A stretch of 64,000 nucleotides of DNA from Eriocheir sinensis (lineage: Eukaryota; Arthropoda; Malacostraca; Decapoda; Varunidae). The stretch lies in NCBI RefSeq assembly GCF_024679095.1, contig NC_066509.1, positions 11,286,430-11,350,429 of the forward strand. Reading direction: 5' to 3'. Positions 31,702 to 46,062 of the stretch are shown here, piece by piece. The translations under genes and the position numbers were made by a program. Every line of letters starts with the position of its first letter. Positions within the stretch are counted from its first letter, which is position 1. Below the pieces are notes generated by a model. That model had not been told where the DNA came from, did no database searches, and saw only the letters and a list, made by a program, of their open reading frames with translations.

Positions 31702-32314
31702 CTTTCATAGTGAAGGAGGTAACAAGGGACGAGAGGGTAAAATAAGATTAAGGGCAAAATAAGACAAAAAAGGCCGGAATCGCTGCACATGTAAAGAGGT
31801 AACAAAAGAAGATCCGAAAAGAGTAATTAGTTTAGGTTTGCGAGACAGTGAAACGACCCCCCTGAAAGCACTCAAGGCTTAGGAAGGAAAAAACACAAAC
31901 GAAGAAAGCAAGCTCTAGAGAGAGATGAGAGCATGAAGATACTGTTCAAGTCTTTCATTAGGAAGTTATGTTACATAGGGATGAGCTTGAGTAATAAAAA
32001 CTTATGTCCAACGAAGCCGCCAGACGGGTAGAGACTTACGGTTAGCAAGTTCTGAAGAGGAGCTACCTTGAAAATATCAGTAAAAGAAAGCAATTGGAGC
32101 TACATTGTGGTGGAATCAATTGGATAGGAGACAGTATGTGTGTGTGTGTGTGACAAGCAGGATCAAAGTTTTAGGTGCGAATATTGAATTGGTTTCACAA
32201 GATTGCAATATGTCTCAGTTTTCGAGGAAAGAGTTTATGCGTTGACATTTCTTTTTCATTCTTGTCATTGTGCGTTTGAAAACAACCTGGGGAATCGAGA
32301 AAGCTACACCTGGG

Positions 32315-32318
<4 letters not shown>

Positions 32319-32393
<75 letters not shown>
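32319..32393. repeat. GA tract, 75 bp
   Basis: Perfect GA repeat. Confidence 0.96.
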
Positions 32394-32395
<2 letters not shown>

Positions 32396-34315
32396 TCACT
32401 CGGTCAGTCACCCTTCCATACGTTCTATTTTGTTCGTCATTTTTTCTCTCAATCACTCCATACGCGCACAAAATACCAAAGATTACATAGAAATTACAGT
32501 TCGCCGAAGCGCCACAGCGGGATTAATCACACGCGAGAGGTGGAGTCGGTAAGACCAACAATGCGGCACCGACTAAATTGCGCCGAGGCCCCAATTACAG
32601 CACTCGTAGCTTCGTTTATCCTGGCCAAGCCTCGTTCGCGCCCCGCCCTCTCGCCGTGGGTGGAGCGGCGACCTGTGATTGCCGCGGGGAGGAGTCCGTG
32701 GGATTACGAATATGATTACTCGAGATAAAATTCGGTCAGAAAATTTCTCGCGGAAAGTTAAAGTGAATGTAAAGCTAAAAACCGGCCGGCAAGGGAGTGG
32801 TGTAATGTCTCGTTTTAGCATGACATTCCGCTGGTGATTCCCGCCGGTGATTCGTCGTTTTGGGTTTGTAGAGTCCAGAGGCATCACCACCGCTGCGCCG
32901 TGGGTTAATGCCTCCACCTGCACACCGGAGAACGTGAACCGCTCTCCCGTGAATGGCCAGCGGGCGTCTGAATGGCCTCGTGGGGATGAAAGTAATGCAA
33001 CTGAATAAACATTTACCGAAATAAACTCTTCCGCCTCCACGCGCCACCCCTGCGGGCAGCCACCTCTCACTGCCATCAACAGTCAAGCCTCACTCACGGC
33101 TCCGCTGGAAATAGACGCGGCCGGTGGTATAGTAATGTGCGTGTGTCCGCTCGGAAGAAAAAAGAATTAGTTCTCCTGATTCGCTGTGCTTCCCCGTCTC
33201 GGTAATGGATGGACCGCCGCCGCCGCCACGTTGCAGGGCCCTCATTTCCTCGCCGCTGTCCTGCTTTTGTTCCGCAGCAGATATCCCAAACGCTAAGAGT
33301 CGTGCTCCATTACGGTGACTATTTACAAAAAGTGTCTCTTCACCATGAAAGACCAACCTGGAAGCGACGGCGTGTTGCTGTAATACGACCGACAGTAGAT
33401 GTGGAGATGGTAGAAGGGGGTGGGAGTTGGCTGGAGGCAGATGAGCGCATAACCTAGAGACAACTCTGACTCATGTTCACTTCGGCTAGAGAAATCATTA
33501 ATAGTAAGTAATTGTTTGACATTTTGTTTCCTTTTGCGCATTAATCATCACCACACACTGCGTATGTAAGAAGATAGTACTGCTTCAATTAAGTGTGTTA
33601 TTAATCTACCGTAATAAAAGGTGAGAAAGGTGAGAAGGTGGGAAAGGAGAGATTCAACGTTGATGGTGTTCTCATATCCGGTCTGGAGGCATCCTTGTCC
33701 TCGCGCCTCACCCTAAGAGCTCTATGTAACGCCTTCACCGCTCGGCATTGTCTGTGGTTTACTGTCTTGTATGAGAAGCAACTTCATCTGTATGGAGAGA
33801 ACTTTAGACTATGCAAAGCCACGTCCGGCCTTATTTATTATATATTCTGTTCTTTCATGTCGCCGCTTTGTATGCTCAGAGCTCGTGGCGCCACGGACTT
33901 TACATTAATCCGTACAATTGTATTTTCTCGCATGTATACGGCGCTAAGAAGAAAGTCAGATAATGTAATACTTGTTGAAGAGGGGAGTATCAGCACACCT
34001 CTAAAAACACCTGTGTTTTTTAACATATTTTATGTTGTATATGGAAGCAGTGTTTAATGAGAACTTAAATAAATTTTGTCCATGTCTTCAACCATCTTCA
34101 CGGTAAAAAAAAAAAAAAAACTTTCATTGAAGAAAATCTTTAAATGTGAGAAAAGTTACAAGGCAGACTTATTTTCACGATATTTATAGACTGCCCCGCT
34201 TACCCTCCCCCTCCGCCTTCCCCGTTCCCCCGTCCCTCAATCGAGTGGCACTTCCCCCGAAGCAGGCCCTGGGGAGGCTTACCGCCGCAGGAAGGCTCGG
34301 CTGCAACTCACTTCC

Positions 34316-34815
34316 ATTACGAACTCGAACACTCGCCGATAAACGTCCTTTTTCTTTCCCGTGAATTCTAAAATTATTATTTCTTCCTTCACAATACCAA
34401 TGCAACAGCTCCATCTGTATCAACCTGCATTTATTTCCTGGATTTTTCTTCTGCTTTCAATTACGAACACTCACCGACAAACATTTTCTACTTCCTGCCT
34501 CAGAGACTTCCTTTTTTTTCCTCACTGCATTTAAAAATCATTATTAACAACTACAAATCAAATGTTGAATCTGAATATATTCAAACCTTTATATTCGTTA
34601 CTTTTATTCTGGAAACAATTCAATACCAACTACATACTCACAAACGGCGGCCTCAGTGACTACTTTTCTCCGTGGACTCTAATAGTTACATTATTCACTT
34701 CAAAACGGATATTGAAGCCCTATTCATTTCAATCTTCACGTTATTTTTTTACATATCCATATCAATACCAACTTACAATTACCGGTAAACGTTCCATTTT
34801 AGTCCTCGCCTCATG
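34316..34815. repeat. Degenerate tandem repeat, unit about 145 bp
   Basis: Copies of TTACGAAC..ACTCrCCGAyAAACr start near 34316 and 34461; two weaker copies begin near 34627 (CCAACTACATACTCACAAAC) and 34761 (ATCAATACCAACTTACAATT). Spacings 145, 166 and about 135-140. Each is followed by a C/T-rich part and an AT-rich part. Confidence 0.6.
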
Positions 34816-35062
34816 AGTTAAGTTACTCCGTCGTCATGACAGGGGAAGATGCCGCCTGAATCATAACGGGACACAGCGGTTTAACTTTACTGTCGGCAAT
34901 CTCGTTTCTCGTTGATCTCCTCGTACAGCGTCGCGGCTCCGAGTCATCATCAGGTGCCGGAAACACGCAGCCGTGCGCTTAGCATGCATAGACCCTTGCA
35001 ATTTACGTTCACACATAATGGCTTTCACTACTAACACCCAACTCAACACAGATGAACGTGTG

Positions 35063-35065
<3 letters not shown>

Positions 35066-35101
<36 letters not shown>
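35066..35101. repeat. GA tract, 36 bp
   Basis: Perfect GA repeat followed by GTGTGTCTGTG. Confidence 0.95.
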
Positions 35102-35108
<7 letters not shown>

Positions 35109-35338
35109 TGTCTGTGTCTTGTTATTCCATGCGAGGAGGCCAATAAAGTCAGGTATTAAGGGAAGTATTTTTGCCTCATCTGACGCTCTTCGGAAGGCGA
35201 GAACAATGAGCGTCGTGACGGGGAAGAAATAGAGGGAATGCGCCGTGACTGCTATGCGGCGCTCAGTCCTCTGGGTGGTGGTAGTGACTAAGTGAAGGAG
35301 TTTTGGGCGATAGCGGTTCTTGACAGAGTAAGGTTTTG

Positions 35339-35400
35339 TAGTAGTAGTAGGAGGAGGAGGAGGAGTAATAATAAAAATAGTAGTAGTAGTGCCTGAGTAG
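35339..35400. repeat. TAG/GGA trinucleotide region
   Basis: Short runs of TAG, GGA and TAG units again; related imperfect repeats extend to about 35590. Confidence 0.85.
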
Positions 35401-35659
35401 TAGCGGTAGTTGTGCGTACTCGGGGGACGGTAATCATAACAGTTGTTGTGATGATGAAGAAAATGACGGTGTTTTTTTTTAATTTTTTTATTTTTTTTGA
35501 GGCAGAAGGAATGCTGGAAGGAGTGCTGATGGTGGTGGTCATGGTGGTGGTGGGGGGGGGGTGATGGGGGTCCTTGGAGAGTATGATTATGATAGTACCT
35601 AGAAAAAAAAGGACGTTTTCTTCCTAGTTTAGACAAGGAAATGAATATGTGGTTGCACG

Positions 35660-35661
<2 letters not shown>

Positions 35662-35710
<49 letters not shown>

Positions 35711-35726
35711 ACACACACACACACAC
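35662..35726. repeat. CT tract with CA tract
   Basis: TC at 35662-35706 then ACACAC to 35726. Confidence 0.95.
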
Positions 35727-36494
35727 CGGCCACCCTTTGTCTGCCCCCGGGAACACCTTTGTCTCAGCCCATCATAAAGCCTCAGCCTTTGCCCCTTTGC
35801 CACTGGGATTCCTTTTCTCCGCACAGAGGCACAGAGCTTCGTGTTTTCCTCTGTTCCTCCCTCCTCGACGGTCCCCTCGTCTCTTTTCACCCTCCTTTTG
35901 CTCAGTCTCTCTTTCCGTCCCTCACCGTCCCCCACCCCCTAACCTCCCACTCACCCCCTTTGTCTTCCTCCTTTTCCTCGTCCTTCTCTGCCTCCTCCTC
36001 GGCCCACTCCCCTCAGGCGTGCTCAAGGGGGCTCGTGTGTGTAATTATAATGCCGGAGGTTGTGGCCGTGGGTGAACAAGAGTGTAGAAAGATCTCCCCC
36101 GGTGCTTGTTATATTCTTTCTTGTTTGCTTTCCTTTTATGCGCGAGATTTCTTACCTTGCTGTATGCAGAATGTTGCCTTTTTTTTCCCTCTCGGTTTTC
36201 GCTCTTTCCCGCAGATGTGTGTATTTTTTTCTTTTAATTTGCAGAGTGTGTGGGTCGCTGTTTTTCATTATTCTCTATTGTTGAGCTTCGTCATACGCTG
36301 GTAGATAACTGATACGTCTGTTTTTACCTCTTACGATTTCCCAGATTTCTAGTCATATTTTTCTCGCTTTGGTTATCATTCCCTTTTTCTTTTACCGAGT
36401 TCTCTCTCTTTTTGCTTTTTTTTTTTTTGTTTGTTTTTTCGTTTACGTGAGAGCCATTCAGGGGATTTCATTATAGAAAAGAATAATGCTAAGC

Positions 36495-36678
<184 letters not shown>

Positions 36679-37064
36679 GCATCTCTGGAGCCTTTCTCTT
36701 ATTCTTAACAATTTACGTTCTTGAATAATTGATGGAAAACACTCTCCCCACAGCGGAAGAAACCAGAACTGCAGTTAATATATTTTGTGTGTCTACAAGA
36801 AAATTGTGCTTACCAAACGCAGTCTCCGTGTGTTGTTAAATTTCCGCTATTTACATTTTTTCTGAATTTTTGCTAATTTTCTAGTGCGTGTTATGCATCG
36901 AAAAGAAAGGTGATATATATATTGTTTTCAGCTCCCCGTTGTTAGAGCTCAGGATTCCGTAACAAAGGCCGAAGGCATCTCCTGCTATAGTCATCGGTAT
37001 AAAATGTCACCGGTGAATGATTTATCGTCTCACATAGTTTTTGTAACCCTAAGCCGCCTCAGAC

Positions 37065-37520
37065 GCCGACGCCACCACCGCCACCACCAACTACAACACC
37101 ACCATCACCACCACCACCACTACCACAACACCACTAACACCATCACCTGAAATATTATCGTCTTTGAATCGACTATCATCATCAACACCACCACCACCAC
37201 CACCACCACTGTTCTCCTAACCCCCTCCATCACCTAGCTCTATCATCATAACTACCATCAACACCACATCCACACTGTCACTCAACCACCACCACCGCCC
37301 CCTTCTCGTTTCCATCACTACCACCACCACCATTGATCTAGTCCTCTCTATCACTAGCTATCATCATCATTGCCATCAACACCATATCCACACCACCCTC
37401 ATCACCACCACCACCACTATCACCATCACCCTGTTCGTCTCCTTCACCACCGCCGTCATCTCCATCACCGCGCATCATCACCATCCTCGTCAGCATCCGC
37501 CGCCCCGCCATCGCTGCCAC
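37065..37520. repeat. CAC-rich trinucleotide region with a longer internal duplication
   Basis: Imperfect CAC/CAT units over about 450 bp. A larger duplication is visible: TATCATCAT..CCATCAACACCA at about 37242-37268 and again at about 37360-37390. Confidence 0.85.
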
Positions 37521-38185
37521 CACGTTATCTATTCAAATATCTATCACCTAAAGAGGAAAAATGGGCTCCTCCTCCCCCTCTTAATCTCTGTCATCGCCTT
37601 CATTGCCCATTATTTTCTTTCACTCTCACTTGTTCCTCCCCTCGTGTTCCTCATTTTTCTTGCTTGTTTGTGCTACTGCATCTTCTTTCTTTTTCTTTCC
37701 CTTTTTTTTCCCTCTCTTTCACATTCACTTTATATTTTCTTACACTACCTTCATTTTTCTTCCGTGCTTGTCTCAATGTATCGTTTTTCTCCATTTTTTC
37801 TATCTTCTCTTACTCTAAACTTTCCTTCGGTGCGTTATTTTTTCTCCCCCGTGGCGCTGTTTATTTACCACCCTCCTCTTCCTCTCACACTCACTCGGTA
37901 TTTATTTATTGCGATTCTCTTACCCAGGAGTCAAAACCTTTTCATTTTACAACGGAAGAAAACGACGAGGTTATAACTTATTCGCTTCGTTTTGCTATGG
38001 TTGAGGAGCCAGTTTTTACAAGCATATATTTCGTTTGATTTTATTTCTCTTGAGGTTTTCTTTCCTTACGTTGCGGGCGTGAATATTCATAATGACTGAT
38101 AGATATTCTCCGCCTCTCTCCCTTTCATCCTTGCAGCTTTATAAATATTCTCCTCCTTTCCTGCTACACGCCACTCTATCCCGGC

Positions 38186-38485
<300 letters not shown>

Positions 38486-38576
38486 TCTCCTCCTGTCCTC
38501 CTCCTCCTTGCCATTTATCTCACGGACGAAGAAGCCTCCTATTCCGCCCCGTGGCGTCGCGACCCTGATGTGAGAA

Positions 38577-38578
<2 letters not shown>

Positions 38579-38649
<71 letters not shown>
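38579..38649. repeat. GA tract, 71 bp
   Basis: Perfect AG repeat 96 bp after the CT tract and in the opposite polarity. Confidence 0.97.
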
Positions 38650-38652
<3 letters not shown>

Positions 38653-38809
38653 GGGGTTTGTGTGGGCTGGGGGGGGGGATCTCAGCCTGAACATTTCCCT
38701 TGAAGCCTTCTATACTACTTACTCCTTAGTGCGGTTCTTCTTGCGTTTTTTGGATTATTCAAGGTTGTCGTAACGCACAAGAGACCTCGACCTTTTACTA
38801 AGACGCGAA

Positions 38810-39900
38810 GCGGAAGAGAGCCATTGTGCGCCCTGCCTCAAGGAAGAGAGAAGATGAAGTGGAGGAGGAGGACGGAGGAAGGCGATGAAAAAGAGATGAG
38901 TTGAAATAGGAATACGAAGAAGACAAGTTAAAAAAAAAAGTTGAGTCGGAGGAGAGGTAGGAAGAATGCAAGAATGAAGAGAAAAATAAGTGGGAGAGGA
39001 GTACGAGGGAGACGACGAAAAAGATGAGGTTGAATACAAATATAAAGGAGTCGAGAAAAAGGAGAAGAGTTAAGGAGAAGTAAGAAGACAAGAAGGAAGA
39101 GATGAAAAAGAAGAGCAATAGGAAAAAGATGACGTGGAAGAAAATACCAGACGACAACAAAGAGAGATGGGCTGGAAGAGGAACTGGAAGAAGACGAAGA
39201 GAAAAAGAGATAGTTGGAGAAACGGTAGAAAAAAAAACAAGAAAAAAGAGAAGATAGAGATGAAGAGTGGAACTAAGTATATGCGTTGGAATAGGAAGAG
39301 GAAGACGATGAAAAATATGTATTGGAAAAGACAAGAAGGAGGAGTAGACGAGTTGGAGGAGGAAGATGAGAAAGATGAGAAGGTAGGATGTAGTAGGAAC
39401 CGGAACGTGTAACAGGAGCCGGAAGAGGAAAGGGAAGTGAAAGTGGAAGAGATGGAAAGGGAAGACAGGGAAGAGGAAATGAACGAGGAAGAGGAGGAGG
39501 AGGAGGAGGAGAAAAAGAAAAAGAAAAAGAAGGAAATGGAATAAGATACAGATAAGGAGGCAGAGGAATAACAGAAGGAAGATAAGACATGGTGGAGAAT
39601 AAAGGGGTAGGAAAGAAACAGGAAAAAGAAAGGGAAATAGAAGTGGTAGCGGTGGAAAAAGAAAACGTATACAAAGAAAGAGAAAGGAAAAGAGGAACAG
39701 CCAGAAGAAATGAAGGTTGAAAATGCGTACCAAGGAAACAGTAAGAAGAAAAGGCATGTGGAAATGAAAGAGGTGGAAGAAAAAGACGCACAAGAAAAAG
39801 GGGAGGGAAAAGAAGAAAAGCAGGAGAAGAAAAAGGTGGAGAAAGCATCGAGGAACAGGTGGAGAAATGAGGGTGGAAGAGGGAGGGGTGGAAGACGTAG
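38810..39900. repeat. Purine-rich block of about 1.1 kb
   Basis: Almost all A and G on the + strand, with irregular GGAAGA, GAAAAAG and GGAGGA units and no fixed period. The long open frames on the - strand (Ser/Phe/Leu-rich) are produced by this composition and are not believable as proteins. Confidence 0.9.
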
Positions 39901-40017
39901 CCGACCGTGGTGAGGAAAATACTTGTCGTAACAATAGCTTTCTGTCACGCTTGTTATATTGTATCCGTATTGTTTTTGGTTGTGTGTGTGTGTTTGCTTG
40001 TTTGTGTGAGTGCTTGT

Positions 40018-40020
<3 letters not shown>

Positions 40021-40069
<49 letters not shown>
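40021..40069. repeat. TG tract, 49 bp
   Basis: Perfect TG repeat at the junction between the purine-rich block and a T/C-rich block (40080-40560). Confidence 0.96.
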
Positions 40070-40070
<1 letters not shown>

Positions 40071-40578
40071 TCGTTATCATTGATCAATATTTATCGCTTC
40101 TTTGTCTGGCTGTATTCTCGTATATATGTTTATTTTTCTTATTTATATATTTATCTATGTCCATATCAGTTATTTTTCACTACTCTGCTTTAATAGAATG
40201 GCCATTTCTTTTTACGTTTTCGTCTTTCTTATCTTTTCTTCCATTTTTCATTTTTTTTCCAAGTGTAATTCTCTTATTTACTTACGTTTCAAATTTTCTT
40301 TTCCCTTTTCTTTCACGTTTTATTTTTATTTGCTTCTCTAGTCTATTTTTCGGTTATCCTTTTTCTCCACTCTCCTTCCTTCTCGCCTCCGTATTTTCTT
40401 CCATTTTTCTCCTCTTCTCTCCGGCCTTCCTTCCGTATTGCTTTTCCTCTTGGCCATAGCAACAAATATTTCTTCATCAGCACTTTCCCTGCCACTACCC
40501 GCTGCCCTGCTCTTTTGTAATTATCTCCTACATCATCCTGAACGCCCAGCCTACCTTGCCCCCCCCCCTCTCTCCCCC

Positions 40579-40778
<200 letters not shown>

Positions 40779-40930
40779 AAATATTTATTACTATGTTCTT
40801 TAATATGATTTGCGCTTAGTTAGAAGAGTTTAAGTGACCCCTCTCGAGGCCGCGTCAGAACTTCCTTTTCAATTACTTATTTTTATTATTCCTTAGAAAA
40901 TGCTGCATTCAAATTTTGCTTCAGTTTTCC

Positions 40931-41118
<188 letters not shown>

Positions 41119-43675
41119 TTTTTTCACTCGACAACCCTCCCGCCTCTTGTTCCTTCAGTCTGTTTCTTTCCTTCAGCCGATCTCTTTTACCAGCTTCGAC
41201 ATAAGCCCCGCAGGAACTCGCAGTGTTGAAAGCACAAGTTTACCAGAGGGTCACACTTGCATCCCTGGCGATTGAATAGATGCCGAGGGATTTGTCTTAG
41301 TCCACGGACGTGACAGTGGCTTGGTCCCGCTTCGGAGGACAGGAGCAGGGGAGGAGTTAGTAGTACACGCGCCGGGCAGGTGATTGGGGACGAAGGTGAA
41401 AGGTAGAGTGGGAAGACGTCGTTGGAGGAAAGGAAAATAAGTGAGAGAGAGAAAGAGAGAGGGAGAGAGAGTTGATGATTCCCTGAAAATATACAATAAT
41501 CATATCAGTTTCCTTCAACAACAGAAAATTTAATCTCGTTTGCTCATCTCAACCTCCTCCAGAAGTAATGAAATATATCGCTATTAGTATTTTAGTGCAA
41601 ATCAAATCATGCGAGTATAAATATAATGGATAATGATAAACACCAGCACATTAATAAAGGACAGTCTCAGCAAATCAAGGCCTAAAATACATGAACACCT
41701 GAACTCCCTGTGGCAGGCTTGGTAATACCTTTGACAATATTATTTTCCCTCGGGTCGCAGCGGCCTGGATAATCCTACTCAATTAGCAGAGGGAAAAAGA
41801 GGAAAAACAAACCATATCAGAACAAAAATGGTGTCGCCTCCGGCCCAGGTTAGGCGGAATATGTACAGTATATATTGAGGTGAGGGACTGGCAGGGGATG
41901 AAAGAGGACTGAAGGGGTAGAAAAAGGGAGCAGAAAAGAGTATTGTGCTGGATGAGAGCAAGGTGGAGAGAGAGAGAGAGAGATTATTAAAACGGTCGTC
42001 GCTCGAAGCCATTTTGACGCAACAGCAGATCGGTCATAGTATAACTTATGATGATTTTATCCACTTCCTCGGCTCTTACATGTTGTCTACTATTTTCTTT
42101 CATGCTCTCTTCCTTCACCCCTCCTTCTCTTCCTAATCATCCTCTTTACTGTTCACCTGCACGCTTGTAAGACCAACATCTCAATAAAAACTTTGTAAAG
42201 TGCTAAATCAATATATTTATTGGATTTCCCTGGCAGACCAAAGGTAAAGAAGAAGGAGGACTGAGTAAGAGTGAGTTAAGGAGGAGGGAAGGAAGGAGGG
42301 AGAGAGTGGGAGGAAGAGGAGGGGGGCTCGTAGAGAAAATTCAGCATCTCTCCAATTTCCTGGTGCTCGGGGGCGCTGACACGCTAAGATAGATGATGGA
42401 AGCCATATGCCTGAGAATTTCAATAAGAATTTTGGGTTTTCTTGAATCTCATGCCCGCGTGGTCGCCTTCGTCAACGGCCCCCGGGGGAACAGACCCGTG
42501 ACGAGGCAGCGACACTCATTGATATTGCTCCGCTACGTAAGTTAAAGTACAATCCCCTGCAACGATCTGTGGAGGCTTTCAGACGCTGAGGAGGGAGCGA
42601 TCAGGGGGCAGGGCGCGGGGATGGGTTGATATCGAACATTTTTCCCTCTGGTTTAATGTACGACATGGATGTTAGATTGATGAGCCGTCCTGATGATGTG
42701 ATATACAAGCCTGGAAGAGGAAGAGGTTAAGGAGGAGAGGAAAGGAGGAGCTGGAGCAAGAGCAGAAGGAATAGGAAGGGGAGTGAGAAGAGGAGGAGGA
42801 GGAGGAGGAGGAGGATGCGTGAAAGGGAGAAGACGAATAAGAAAAGGGAAAGAAGATGAAGCTTGAACGAGGGCCACGAGAAGGAGGAGGGGAAGGACGC
42901 GGCTCGGGTGGATGAGGGCTTAGAAGCCTTAGATGGCTACATCCCAGAGTGAGTGATGCGGCAGAGCGGGGCCTCGGCCGCGCAGCGAGGCACCTAAAAA
43001 CAAATTTTATTATGGGGATGTGTCTCGGGAAGTTTCGGGAAAGATTCGTGTGGATGATGTATTTTTCAAGGCGGCGAGGAGGGCTAGAGATAAAAATGTT
43101 TGTAGGCTGGTTCGCCGCTGTTTAAGAATGCTTGGTGGACTGGCGGGCTGGAGAGGGGGTGGTGGTGGGGAGGGAAACGTACTGTTACTGTCGAGTGCCC
43201 ACGGCAACCCGCTATAATAATTCTGTTTCTTTATGTCTTGGAAAAATCTCAAGAGGAATGTTTTTTTTATTTTTTTCCTTTTTCAGAGTGAAGTATATGA
43301 CTCGGGTGTGTTTATTCACTTCACCATTCCGTGGATTCTGTCATGTGTGGAATGTTGGCAAGCGTCGGTGTATTTAAAGGTTTTCAGGGATCATAAGTTC
43401 CTCGCGTCAACACGGGGAGGCGGCAGTGATAGATCGCCTTTGTTTAATCTCCAGGAAGCCCAACAGTGCCGCCCAAAAATTAAAGCAGAGCTGTTTCTAT
43501 TACGCTCCCTTGAAATTCAGATTTATTCTCTTATGATAATACAATACTCCTGACGTGTCCGTTTTTGGCCGTCTCTTCCTCCCGCCCAAGAAAAAGAACA
43601 CGCGCAAGATAAGCAAGAGACGCGGGAGCTTCAGTTTGTTCCCTTAATGATATCACATTTTCCTTGTGTGTCCTT

Positions 43676-43917
<242 letters not shown>

Positions 43918-44042
43918 CCCCTTCAGCATCTCAGCCTCACATCACCTGGGAGATGCACCATGGAAAGTGTGACTGTTATATATATAGACTAATAATTATG
44001 ACCATACCTCTCCTAATTAAGTTTCCTGTAATATTCACTCAC

Positions 44043-44230
44043 TCAGCGTCACGTCAACTGCAACACAAAACAACTGTGAAATATATGAGGCAAAAAGTAT
44101 GTCTGAAAGCTAGCATAATCACGGTCCTAGCTTTTATAAGTAATTTTTGTGTTATCTTTACCTAACGTCATGTCAGTTTCAGTCCAAAGCAACCGGAAAG
44201 CATACAGCGGAAGGGATGTGAAAGGTTGTT
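44043..44230. repeat. Degenerate duplication, unit about 119 bp
   Basis: CGTCACGTCAACTGCAACAC at 44047 and CGTCATGTCAGTTTCAGTCC at 44166, both followed by AAA(A/G)CAAC and a GAAA-containing stretch. Two copies. Confidence 0.55.
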
Positions 44231-44534
44231 TGTCTAATCATTGCCACTCTTTTCGGCAGTAATCTCCGCTCTGAATCATCCCTCACTTCTCCATGACTGT
44301 ACCTGATCTCCTCTTCACTTCCATTCCTCCACACACACCACAGGCCCTCTCGTGCTCAGTGGCGGGTGGTTCACTAAGAGACTCAAATCTTCCAATGCAC
44401 GCACGACTTTCCCCACCCAACGTCCATTTGATTCTCCCTTTCCACCTTTTCTCCGTTATATCCTTTCTCTCTTTCTTCCTATCTCCTTCATTCCTTCATT
44501 TCTTCACTCTTTTCTTCCCTTCCTGCATCCCTTT

Positions 44535-44785
44535 TTTCTTTCTCCACCCTTGATAGCTCCTTCCCTTTCTCCCTCACTACCCTATTTCCCTCTCTCTCCG
44601 TCCATCTCACCCTTTCTCCGTCCATTCCTTCATCCCATTCTTCCTCTCTCCTTCACTTCCTTGTTCCATCCCTTTTTTCCTCCCTCCCTCCCTGTATCCC
44701 TTTTTTTCCTTTCTCTCCTTGATATCTCCTTCCCTTTCTCCCTCACTACCCAACTTCCCTCTCTCCGTCCATCCCGCCCTCCTTC
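44535..44785. repeat. Pyrimidine-rich direct repeat, spacing 169 bp
   Basis: About 80 bp around CTTGATAGCTCCTTCCC (TGATAG at 44551) recur around CTTGATATCTCCTTCCC (TGATAT at 44720), both followed by CTCCCTCACTACCC and CTCTCCGTCCATC. Estimated identity 85% or more, so younger than the other low-copy repeats. Confidence 0.8.
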
Positions 44786-45449
44786 CATTTCTTGCTTCAT
44801 GAACCCGAAAGTAGTGGAGGGCCGCGAGTCCATGCACTTAGCCTGATATCTCCTGTCAGAATCACTTTCACTGGATTCACACATCTTTTGTTGCTTAATG
44901 GTGCTTAAACCCGCTGATAGCATCCTTCCGGGTTGTCGGGAAGGTCACTCGTGGTCAAGGCGACGAAAAACTGTTTGGATTTCCTGCCCTCGTTCATAAT
45001 AGCAATCTGTGTGACCTGAAGTTGGCGGAGAGGTTATTAGCTGAGGGTCTTGAGAGGTGGGGAGGATACGAGAACGGTGAGGGGTTAAAGAACTGAAGAG
45101 GAGGGACAGAAGGAAGAGGAAGAGAAGAAAAGTGTGGGGAAGGAAGAGGAGGAGGGCGAGGACAAAGTGAAAGAAGAGGAGGTGGAGGAGGAGGAAAAGG
45201 TGGGAAAAGATTGGGTTTACAAGTGTGTAGGAGGAAAGTTTGAAAGAAGTAAGGGAAAAATGAGGATGGGATAAGACAGAAGATGAGGGCGTTTGAGGAG
45301 GGATTGCATGGGAAGTAAGTGAAAGAAAGTTTGCTAAGTCCTGCAATGGGAAGTTACTGAAAAGGGGAAACAAAATAGTAAAATATAAAGGATAATTTCC
45401 CAAGAAACTTTGAGTGCATCGTTTTCAATATTATTATCATTTTTATTGC

Positions 45450-45500
45450 TAGTAGTAGTAGTAGTAGTAGTAATGGTGGTGGTGGTGGTGGTGGTGGTAG
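45450..45500. repeat. TAG then GGT trinucleotide compound
   Basis: AGT units change into GGT units near 45474. Confidence 0.93.
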
Positions 45501-45584
45501 CTGTGATGGTGGTGATGGTAATGGTAATGGTAGTAAACACAATAAAAATATCTTTAACAACATCAACAAAAACAAGAACAACAA

Positions 45585-45757
<173 letters not shown>

Positions 45758-46062
45758 CAACAACCGTAAAAAGATGTCTCTGATAAATGTCTGTGACCGG
45801 AAAGCACTTAGAAGTTGTCGGAAAACTAGGTTAGGCGCGGAGGCGGCGGAGCAATATTACTGATGCACGAGAAAACTTCATCAGGGGGAAGAAGAGCCAT
45901 TAGGAGATACACACCACTCAAAACACGTGCCGCGGAAGGATAAACAGCCAAGAAACTTTTAAATATATTCACTTTTTATGGGAACTCCTCATAGTTACTT
46001 TTAAGCCATTTGCATCGTATTTGTCGACTGTTTGCTAACTTTTATATTCTCCTCTTCCCCAG

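Noticed and set aside
32573..33079. 168-codon open frame on the - strand in unique GC-moderate sequence
   Set aside because: No domain, no splice context and overlapping frames on both strands; composition alone explains it.
33638..34057. 139-codon + strand open frame in unique sequence
   Set aside because: No recognisable motif, mixed composition and no homologue I can name; chance frame in intron 4.
38798..40087. 429-codon open frame on the - strand, the longest in the window
   Set aside because: It is a Leu/Phe/Ser/Pro-rich translation of a polypurine block with a Thr-His start from a TG tract; overlapping frames are open for the same reason and no domain is visible.
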